40,383 nt of DNA from CALWZE01 sp964645785. Its GTDB lineage: Bacteria > Bacillota > Clostridia > Oscillospirales > Ruminococcaceae. Shown one piece after another: positions 35,337 to 40,383 of the stretch. Position 1 is the stretch's first letter, and each line of letters begins with the position of its first letter. Made by a program: the position numbers and the translations under genes. Below the pieces are notes generated by a model that searched no databases, had not been told where the DNA came from, and saw only the letters and a list, made by a program, of their open reading frames with translations. Where the stretch lies: positions 1 through 40,383 of the forward strand of contig CAZYAV010000025.1 of NCBI GenBank assembly GCA_964645785.1. Direction: 5' to 3'.

Positions 35337-35606
35337 TTAAACACGATACATCGCGTTAAAGATATCCTCGCGCTGGATGCGCACAACCAGCCCGCGCTCC
35401 TCCCCCTTCTGGCGGAGCAGCTGCCGCAGCTCGTCAAACTCGCAGCTTGCCTGGGACAGGTCGACGAGCATAATCATGGTAAAATACTCCTGCATCAGGG
35501 TCTGGCTGATGTCCATGACGTTGACCCTGCGCTCGGCAAGCAGGGCGGTGATATAGGCAATGATGCCGACCGAATCCTTTGCGACAACTGTTAGAATCGC
35601 GCGCAT
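35337..35606 (-). CDS. ACT-domain regulatory protein (UPF0237)
   Basis: An 89-residue single ACT domain: ILTVVAKDSVGIIAYITALL (beta-alpha with the ligand-loop G), NVMDISQTLMQEYFTMIMLVD and a final EDIFNAMYRV. ACT domains bind amino acids or small ligands at dimer interfaces. ATG 35606 follows GGAGG by 10 bases. It is the first gene of a two-gene operon with the DUF711 gene. The ligand is unknown. Confidence 0.95.
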   Translation of the reverse strand: MRAILTVVAKDSVGIIAYITALLAERRVNVMDISQTLMQEYFTMIMLVDLSQASCEFDELRQLLRQKGEERGLVVRIQREDIFNAMYRV

Positions 35607-35640
35607 AGTAAATCATCCTCCAAATTTGCATTACAAAGGT

Positions 35641-35669
35641 ATGGTATCACATCGGACGGCGGGAGTAAA
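35641..35669 (-). promoter_or_regulatory. Promoter of the ACT-DUF711 operon
   Basis: On the minus strand, TTTACT (35669-35664), 17 bases, TACCAT (35646-35641), with TGA ahead of the -10. Spacer and flanks resemble the lrp promoter at 28985-29013. Bases 35670-35856 show no gene. Confidence 0.65.
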
Positions 35670-35856
35670 GCGCCCGGGCGGGGAATCCGCGGTTTTGCCG
35701 CCCGGCGCCGGGCGCAGAGTCGGGCGTCCCCGATGCAGCCGGCCGAAGCGTCCGCTCCGCCCGCCGGGCATTTCCCCCACCCTGAAAGCGGGGCGGCCTG
35801 CGCCGCGCACACGCCCGTTTTGAACAGCCGCGGATTTTGGGCGCACGCCCCGGTTC

Positions 35857-36402
35857 TCACTGCCGCATGGCGCGCCGGCAGACCCGGTATTTTATCCCGA
35901 ACCGAATCAGCAAAACGGCGTACAGAACCAGCAGCGCGCCCAGCAGCAGGCACACGGCGGCGTCCCACCCGAGCCGGATCGGGCGCCTTGTGAGCAGCTG
36001 CAGCAGACCGAGCAGAAAGAGGAGCAGCAAAAACACCACCCTGCCGCGGAACACCCGCCGGAGCATATCCAGCCGGGAGCCGTCGTCGCAGAAAATCTCC
36101 TCCTCCCCGTTTTGCATGGCGCTGACCGGCTTGCGAAAGCAGCTGTATCCCCCGACATCCTGCACATGCTCCCAGCCGCAGTCCCGGAACATCTGAAGAT
36201 AATCCGGCTTGTTTTCCGCCGCCGGATTGTAGTCGAGCTGGTAAACGACTTCCTGCGGCGCGCACCGCTCAAATTGATACAAGCAGGGCGTGATAAACCG
36301 GACAAATTTCCAGCCCGCGGCGTGCTGCTGCCGCAGATACCGCTGCTCCTCCTCCCAATCGCAGATCGTAAAAAAACGGCACATGATTTTGCTCTCGCTC
36401 AT
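35857..36402 (-). CDS. DUF2812 domain-containing membrane protein
   Basis: 181 residues. The N-terminal DUF2812 domain (about 5-105) has CRFFTICDWEEEQRYLRQQH, WKFVRF, YQFERC and WEHVQDVGGYSCFRK. Two C-terminal transmembrane segments (about 121-139 and 149-168) follow, with a basic tail. ATG 36402 overlaps the PadR stop as ATGA, and AGAGGAAAA precedes it. PadR-DUF2812 pairs are common in Firmicutes; the second protein has no known biochemical function. It is last in the operon. Confidence 0.92.
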   Translation of the reverse strand: MSESKIMCRFFTICDWEEEQRYLRQQHAAGWKFVRFITPCLYQFERCAPQEVVYQLDYNPAAENKPDYLQMFRDCGWEHVQDVGGYSCFRKPVSAMQNGEEEIFCDDGSRLDMLRRVFRGRVVFLLLLFLLGLLQLLTRRPIRLGWDAAVCLLLGALLVLYAVLLIRFGIKYRVCRRAMRQ

Positions 36403-36719
36403 TTTTCCTCTGCCTCCTCCATCGTTCGGTAAAGCCGCTTGATCCGGCTTGTTTCCAGCGCAAGCACCTGCTCGCCCAGCCCGGTGATCCGGTAGTATTT
36501 CCGCATGTCCTGTTCTTCCACAAAGCGGATGAGCCCGTCCCGCTCCATCTTGGAAAGGCTGCCGTACATGGTGCCGGGACTGAGCCGAACCTCCCCGGCC
36601 GTCAGCGCCGCCACCTTCTGCACAATACCGTAGCCGTGCATGGTCTCCCGCAGGCAGAGCAGGATATAAAACGCCGTCTCGGTCATCGGCACGTACACCT
36701 TTTTGATATGCGCGTCCAC
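36399..36719 (-). CDS. PadR-family transcriptional regulator
   Basis: 106 residues of the short PadR type: FYILLCLRETMHGYGIVQKV (first helix of the winged HTH), LSPGTMYGSLSKMERDGLIRF (recognition helix and wing) and RKYYRITGLGEQVL (wing). A short C-terminal dimerisation helix follows. The start is GTG 36719, with AGGGGG 7 bases ahead. It sits directly downstream of a promoter overlapped by a palindrome that probably binds it, so autorepression is likely. It is translationally coupled to the DUF2812 gene. Confidence 0.94.
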   Translation of the reverse strand: MDAHIKKVYVPMTETAFYILLCLRETMHGYGIVQKVAALTAGEVRLSPGTMYGSLSKMERDGLIRFVEEQDMRKYYRITGLGEQVLALETSRIKRLYRTMEEAEEK

Positions 36720-36751
36720 CCGCTCGCCCCCTGTTGATAGATTGCAGGGCG

Positions 36752-36801
36752 ATATGTCGCACTGCGATATATATGATAGCGCTGCGCCGCCCGCCTGTCA
36801 A
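36752..36801 (-). promoter_or_regulatory. PadR operon promoter with overlapping operator palindrome
   Basis: On the minus strand, TTGACA (36801-36796), 17 bases, TATCAT (36778-36773). Immediately downstream, over the transcription start, is a palindrome with arms ATATGTCGCA (36752-36761) and TGCGATATAT (36763-36772) around one base. One mismatch pair separates it from perfect symmetry. Position and form fit a PadR autorepressor site. Confidence 0.8.
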
Positions 36802-36995
36802 GCGCCGCTTGTGTTCCTTCGCCCACGCATGGTCTCCCCGGCGCACCTCCATGAGCCGGCCGGCTGCGCAAAGCCGCTGCATAAACCCGTTCGGCCGCGG
36901 GTAGCGGACGCGGATTACCCCATGCTGCCCGGGCAGCGGCGCCGTCCTTGTTCTCCCATGGGCAAAAACGCCGTGCACAGCGCGGTCAAGTGTGC

Positions 36996-37001
36996 TATAA
37001 T
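36996..37001 (+). promoter_or_regulatory. Extended -10 promoter of the gtrA-like gene
   Basis: TGTGC-TATAAT (36996-37001) carries the TGn extension. The -35 (GTGCAC at 17 bases) is poor. The implied leader is about 190 bases, within which I see no known riboswitch. Bases 36802-36990 hold nothing else. Confidence 0.5.
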
Positions 37002-37195
37002 AGCCGCAAGCGTTTTTGTGCGTCCCGCACGATGCCGGAATCGCAAACGAGGAAACAGCTTGCGGGCTTCCCGGCCTTTTCGCCCAATGCATCGCCGGGC
37101 GCCGCCTGTTTTGCGAATGCGGGAAAGCTCCCCGGCGCGCAGGACGCCCGCACCCTGTTGCCCGCAAAAACAACATACGCAAAAGGAGACCGGCC

Positions 37196-37648
37196 TTGCA
37201 GGAGCTCATCCAATATATCAAAACCTTTGACCTTAAAAATCTGCTTGTCACGCCGACCCGGAACGGGGTGCTGCAATTCTTCCGCTATTTCCTTGTCGGT
37301 GGGCTGTCCTTTGTGGTTGACGCCGCGGTGCTCGCGGTGCTCAACGGCGCGCTCGGGATGCACTATATGGCGGCGACCGTGTTCGGCTTTCTGGTTGGGC
37401 TGACGGTCAACTACCTGCTGTCCATCTGGTTTGTGTTCAACGGCGAGCCCAAAAAGACCGGGAGAACGGCCGAGTTCGCGGTGTTCGCCCTCGTCTCCAC
37501 CGGCGGCCTTCTGCTGACCGAGCTGCTGATGTGGCTGGGGGTGGACAAGCTCTCGCTGCCGGTTCTGCTGGCCAAGGTCATCGCCGCGGCGATTGTGCTC
37601 GTCTGGAATTACGGCATGAAAAAGCTGCTGCTTTACCGCGGCCGGTAA
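37196..37648 (+). CDS. GtrA-like membrane protein
   Basis: 150 residues with four transmembrane helices (about 28-48, 52-72, 88-108 and 115-135). It matches the GtrA family: FRYFLVGGLSFVVDAAVLAVL, FGFLVGLTVNYLLSIWFVF and a final VIAAAIVLVWNYGMKKLLLY. GtrA proteins are thought to help translocate lipid-linked sugars or teichoic-acid precursors across the membrane. The start is TTG 37196, 8 bases after AGGAG; the longer frame from 37016 is unsupported. It is a single gene with its own terminator and no glycosyltransferase partner nearby. Confidence 0.92.
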   Translation: MQELIQYIKTFDLKNLLVTPTRNGVLQFFRYFLVGGLSFVVDAAVLAVLNGALGMHYMAATVFGFLVGLTVNYLLSIWFVFNGEPKKTGRTAEFAVFALVSTGGLLLTELLMWLGVDKLSLPVLLAKVIAAAIVLVWNYGMKKLLLYRGR

Positions 37649-37683
37649 CCGCTGCGGTACACGGCAGCGATACAGAAAAACAG

Positions 37684-37731
37684 ACGCGGGCGGCGCCTTT
37701 CCGGGGTTGGAAGGGCGCCGCCCGCGTTTTG
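37684..37731 (+). terminator. Terminator of the gtrA-like gene
   Basis: ACGCGGGCGGCGCC (37684-37697) pairs with GGCGCCGCCCGCGT (37714-37727), followed by TTTTG. Confidence 0.92.
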
Positions 37732-37754
37732 TCCGCAGCTTTTATGAGAAAGGA

Positions 37755-37786
37755 AGAACCCCCCGGATGCGGCTCCGGGGGGTTCT
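37755..37786 (-). terminator. Perfect 13-bp hairpin, probably the terminator of the DUF554 gene
   Basis: AGAACCCCCCGGA (37755-37767), loop TGCGGC, TCCGGGGGGTTCT (37774-37786). On the minus strand it is followed by the pyrimidine-rich TCCTTTCTC. This fits a weak terminator for the minus-strand gene 190 bases away. Confidence 0.5.
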
Positions 37787-37828
37787 GGGCTTTAAGGGGT
37801 ACAGTTAATGAGGAGGAATAATGCTATT

Positions 37829-37856
37829 GTACTGAGTTATGCGGCTAACTGAGTAC
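37829..37856. repeat. Inverted repeat in the gtrA-DUF554 intergenic region
   Basis: GTACTGAGTTA (37829-37839), loop TGCGGC, TAACTGAGTAC (37846-37856). The arms pair apart from one central G/G. A perfect AGGAGG with ATG (37821) precedes it, but that frame encodes only four residues. The remaining sequence to 37971 is AT-rich, with no supported gene. Confidence 0.5.
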
Positions 37857-37971
37857 ACTGTCAGTATAAGCCGTTTGCGTGATAGAACTATAACGAAATT
37901 GTAAACAGTCTGTGAATTTATGGAAATAAACTGTGAACGAAACCGAAAGCACGGTCAAAGCCCGTCAGCTT

Positions 37972-38682
37972 TTAAAACCAGGGCAGCTGCTTAAGCAACA
38001 CAACGACAACCAGCGCGGGCAGCATGTTGGCCGTCTTGAAGGCGGTTACCTCCATGAGGTTCAGCCCGATGGCGACAATCATGACAAACCCGACCATACA
38101 CACCGCATTGAGGGTCGCGCCGGTAAGAACCGGCGCGAGCAGCCCGGCACACAGGGTCAGCGCCCCCTGATAGAGAAGCAGCGGGACAGCCGCGCACGCG
38201 ACGCCGATCCCCATCACGGCGGAGAGGAACACCGCGCTGGCGCAGTCAATCGCGCTTTTGACAAACAGCAGGCTCGGGTCGTGGTTCAGTCCATCGTTAA
38301 ACGCCCCGACAATGGTCATCGCGCCCACGCAGAACAGCAGGGTTGCGTTCAGGAAGCCCCTGGCGAAGCCCTCCATCCGCAGCCTGCGCTCGACCCAGTC
38401 GCTCAGCCGGGAAATGCGGGCGTCCAGCCCCAGCAGCTCGCCAAGCAGCGTCCCAAGCACTATTGAGATGAGCAGCAGCAGGCCGCCATCCGCCGCAAGG
38501 ACGCCCGATCCGTCCGCCGAAAGCATGTAGCTCAGCGCGTTGCTCAGCCCAATCAGGGTGACGGCGAGGCCGATCACCTTCATGCAGCTGTCGGACAGCT
38601 CCTGCCTGATCCATTTTTTGGCCGCGACCCCCACAAGGCCGCCGGCGACAACCGCCGCCGCATTCACAAGCGTGCCGATCAT
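37972..38682 (-). CDS. DUF554 family membrane protein
   Basis: 236 residues with about seven hydrophobic segments. It starts MIGTLVNAAAVVAGGLVG, the family N-terminus, followed by the conserved GLAVTLIGLSNAL, NATLLFCVGAMTIVGAFNDG and FVKSAIDCASAVFLSA. It ends FKTANMLPALVVVVLL. DUF554 (YdfK-type) proteins are putative transporters with no assigned substrate. ATG 38682 is chosen from the family N-terminus and the GGAA/GGAAAG just ahead; the open frame to 38892 is not supported. It is divergent from lexA. Confidence 0.93.
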   Translation of the reverse strand: MIGTLVNAAAVVAGGLVGVAAKKWIRQELSDSCMKVIGLAVTLIGLSNALSYMLSADGSGVLAADGGLLLLISIVLGTLLGELLGLDARISRLSDWVERRLRMEGFARGFLNATLLFCVGAMTIVGAFNDGLNHDPSLLFVKSAIDCASAVFLSAVMGIGVACAAVPLLLYQGALTLCAGLLAPVLTGATLNAVCMVGFVMIVAIGLNLMEVTAFKTANMLPALVVVVLLKQLPWF

Positions 38683-38775
38683 AGTCTTTCCGTTCCTCAC
38701 TTTTTTTAATAAACGCCGGCCGCCGGATTGCCCGCACGCGGCTTTGCGGCGCACGGCCGCCGGCGCGGCGTCAAC

Positions 38776-38781
38776 AGTATA
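38776..38781 (-). promoter_or_regulatory. -10 element of the DUF554 promoter
   Basis: On the minus strand, TGTGC-TATACT (38781-38776), an extended -10. The -35 (TTTCAA-like, about 18 bases upstream) is weak. Confidence 0.5.
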
Positions 38782-38990
38782 GCACAATCCGGCGGGGTTT
38801 GAAAACAGCGCGGCAGATTCGCCCGTTGAAATGAAAAATCTGCCATTCCGGCTCTGCGGGCGACTTGCCCGCGCGGCGACCCGGGATGTCACGGCCGGTT
38901 GGCCCGGCTGGCACGCGCGGCGGCGTTTTCCTTAATTTTTTAAAATTTCTCCGCTTTCAAGTTCAGCCGAATTGCCCGGAAAATTCGCCC

Positions 38991-39043
38991 TTTACAAAAC
39001 ATTTGTTTTTATGGTAAAATAATTCTGTTTAAAACAAATGTTC
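38991..39043 (+). promoter_or_regulatory. lexA promoter with two SOS (LexA) boxes
   Basis: The promoter is TTTACA (38991-38996), 18 bases, TAAAAT (39015-39020). Box 1, AAACATTTGTTT (38997-39008), lies in the spacer. Box 2, AAACAAATGTTC (39032-39043), lies just before the ribosome binding site. Both fit the Gram-positive core AAC-N4-GTT (consensus CGAACnnnnGTTCG), and their centres are 35 bases apart. LexA should repress its own gene here. Confidence 0.88.
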
Positions 39044-39058
39044 AGCGGGAGGGTCGCC

Positions 39059-39646
39059 ATGAGCCAGAAGGTCAGCAAAAAACAGCTCCTCTTTCAGTAT
39101 CTGGTGGAAAACAGCTTTGACACGCCGCCCACCGTGCGGGAGCTGTGCGAGGCGCTTGACATCAAGTCGACCTCGCAGGTTCACAAGCTGCTGCACGAGT
39201 TGCAGGATGAGGGGTTAATCAATCTGGTCAAGGGCAAACGCCGCAACATCTCCATCCAGAAAAGCGGCTGCAGCGTGCAGGTTCCGCTGCTGGGCACCGT
39301 CGCGGCCGGCATCCCGATTCTCGCGCAGCAGAGCATCGAGGATTACATCTCCTTCAACAGCCCGTATGAGGACAACAGCGGCCTGTTTGCGCTGCGGGTC
39401 AAGGGCGAGAGCATGATCAACGCGGGCATCCTGAACGGGGACATTCTCATTGTCCGCCAGACGCCCGTCGCGCTCGACGGCGAAATCGTCGTCGCCCTCA
39501 TCGAGGACGAGGCGACGGTCAAGCGGCTCTACCACGCCGGCGGAAAGATCGAGCTGCGTGCAGAAAACCCGCTGTTCGACCCCATCGTCTCGGATTCGGT
39601 GACCGTGCTGGGCAAGGTGATTGCGGATATCCGGTACTACAACTGA
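39059..39646 (+). CDS. lexA: LexA SOS repressor
   Basis: 195 residues. The N-terminal winged HTH has TPPTVRELCEALDIKSTSQV and KLLHELQDEGLI. The C-terminal S24 peptidase domain has the autocleavage Ala-Gly in TVAAGIPI, the catalytic Ser in KGESMINAGI and the Lys in EDEATVKRLY. RecA-stimulated self-cleavage relieves repression of DNA-damage genes. ATG 39059 follows GGGAGG by 6 bases, and an earlier ATG (39038) lies inside SOS box 2. The HTH begins YLVENSFDTPPTVRE, slightly different from Bacillus LexA. Two boxes upstream indicate autoregulation. Confidence 0.96.
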   Translation: MSQKVSKKQLLFQYLVENSFDTPPTVRELCEALDIKSTSQVHKLLHELQDEGLINLVKGKRRNISIQKSGCSVQVPLLGTVAAGIPILAQQSIEDYISFNSPYEDNSGLFALRVKGESMINAGILNGDILIVRQTPVALDGEIVVALIEDEATVKRLYHAGGKIELRAENPLFDPIVSDSVTVLGKVIADIRYYN

Positions 39647-40117
39647 CGGCGCAGCGCCGCCCGGCGGCTTTGCCGCTGTCCTGGGGCACAGGCCTGCCCG
39701 CTGCGGCCGAGTGGGGGACAGGTAAGCTTGGCGTTGGGCAGCGCTTACGGCCGGGTTCGGCGGTTGGCCGAAATTCCCGGTTCCTGCGGATGGCCGGGCG
39801 CAGTCTTGCCGGACGCGGTTCGCCGCCCGAGGCCGGCGCCCGCTATGCGGGAGCATAAACACAACCGCATTTCCGCAAAGGCGGCGGATGCGGCGGGCAT
39901 GTACGCCGGCCGGCCGCGGGCGCCGCTTGGGATGCCCGGAGAAATTTTTCCGCCGCGTTGAGCTTTCCGGGTGATTCGGCCGGTTGGGGCACATTTGGAT
40001 TTATTCTTTAATCCAAACCGTCAGCCCATCTTCCCGCCCCGAAAGCCGGGGAATAGGACAGCTGCCGGATGGGCGTGGCCTTATAAAAAGCCGTTTGATT
40101 CTTTTTGACAAATGGGA
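39647..40117. other. Intergenic region with structured segment, no supported gene
   Basis: Bases 39647-39990 are GC-rich with no credible frame. At 39994-40017 there is a hairpin, TTTGGATT/AATCCAAA with an 8-base loop. At 40024-40074, arms GCCCATC and GATGGGC enclose an inner hairpin, CCCCG-AAAGC-CGGGG. No known riboswitch or ncRNA consensus is recognised. There is no tRNA or rRNA in this part. Confidence 0.45.
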
Positions 40118-40146
40118 TTGACATTTTCTTCCCGTTATGTTATCAT
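40118..40146 (+). promoter_or_regulatory. Promoter of tRNA-Arg
   Basis: TTGACA (40118-40123), 17 bases, TATCAT (40141-40146), about 28 bases before the tRNA. Confidence 0.82.
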
Positions 40147-40174
40147 AACTGAGCTGTGAAGCAATCTATACTGT

Positions 40175-40251
40175 GCGCTGGTAGCTCAGCTGGATAGAGT
40201 GACTGGCTACGAACCAGTAGGTCGGGGGTTCGAGTCCCTTCCAGCGCACCA
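40175..40251 (+). tRNA. tRNA-Arg (anticodon ACG)
   Basis: A 77-base cloverleaf. The acceptor is GCGCTGG/CCAGCGC with discriminator A and encoded CCA. The anticodon stem ACTGG/CCAGT surrounds loop CTACGAA, giving anticodon ACG (A34, normally deaminated to inosine by TadA). The T loop is TTCGAGT. A terminator follows two bases on. Confidence 0.97.
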
Positions 40252-40252
40252 C

Positions 40253-40287
40253 GTCGGAGCAAAGTCCGCTTTGCTCCGACATTTTTT
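40253..40287 (+). terminator. Terminator of tRNA-Arg
   Basis: GTCGGAGCAAAG (40253-40264), TCCG loop, CTTTGCTCCGAC (40269-40280), then ATTTTTT. A second palindrome, ACATTTTTT/AAAAAATGT, follows immediately. Confidence 0.93.
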
Positions 40288-40383
40288 ATGCAAAAAATGT
40301 CATCCGCTCCGCTCCCTTGCTCCTCCTTTCCGCAAAAAGTCACGCTCGGCTCCGGCTGCTCGCTTGCAAGCGCGCTCGCGACG

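Noticed and set aside
37821..37835. Four-codon frame MLLY after AGGAGG as a gene
   Set aside because: It is too short to call as a gene and has no downstream target; it is kept only as an observation.
39670..39994. Short frames on both strands downstream of lexA
   Set aside because: They have no ribosome binding site or conserved sequence; the longest minus frame is antisense to lexA.
40143..40343. Minus-strand frame containing GTRTPDLLVRSQSLYPAELP
   Set aside because: This is the well-known spurious translation of a tRNA gene read in reverse; the tRNA-Arg explains it.

Overview
The window is a GC-rich, low-AT chromosomal stretch from a spore-forming member of the Clostridia, most likely an Oscillospiraceae/Ruminococcaceae-type gut anaerobe. 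The evidence is spoIIR, a lone Spo0A DNA-binding domain, a dacF-type carboxypeptidase, a T-box on thrS, the conserved Firmicutes block yloU-fakA-recG, addB-addA (the Gram-positive RecBCD counterpart), ribonuclease Y, a Gram-positive-type SOS box on lexA, and Firmicutes ribosome binding sites throughout. Two 100-N scaffold gaps (7219-7318 and 17606-17705) show it is a draft assembly.

Layout. 1-1000: the end of what looks like a prophage or integrated element. It holds an endolysin C-terminus, then a small stand-alone Spo0A_C gene with its own terminator, and it abuts the 3' end of tRNA-Lys(TTT). 1000-5860: tRNA-Lys, thrS with a complete T-box leader, a small unknown gene and rny. 5884-11640: a MATE exporter cut by a gap, then asp23/gls24-like yloU, fakA and recG. 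11641-12000: an imperfect tandem intergenic repeat. 12044-13396: dacF. 13717-18879 (minus strand): a two-gene unit of a very long Pro/Ala/Glu-rich repeat protein, ending in an ABC-ATPase-like domain that has lost its catalytic motifs, plus a membrane protein translationally coupled to it. This is the most unusual system in the window.

19299-26047: addB-addA recombination operon (minus). 26333-26832: an AT-richer island with a toxin-tail/immunity-like pair and its own promoter. 26881-28629: spoIIR, a DUF4180 gene and a DUF378 membrane gene. 29073-32761: a tightly overlapping plus-strand operon of an Lrp/AsnC regulator, a class I/II aminotransferase, a DUF362 ferredoxin protein and ispE (MEP isoprenoid pathway). 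33421-33832: a second AT-rich patch with a frameshifted small membrane protein gene and a long inverted repeat. 33957-35606: ACT-domain regulator and PFL/DUF711-family protein. 35857-36801: an autoregulated PadR/DUF2812 pair. 37196-38682: gtrA-like and DUF554 membrane proteins, convergent. 38991-39646: lexA with two SOS boxes. 40175-40251: tRNA-Arg(ACG).

Functionally most of the window is housekeeping: translation, RNA decay, DNA repair (recG, addAB, lexA), envelope growth and sporulation. The accessory signals are the prophage edge, the two AT-rich islands, the intergenic repeat, and the pseudo-ABC repeat protein with its membrane partner.
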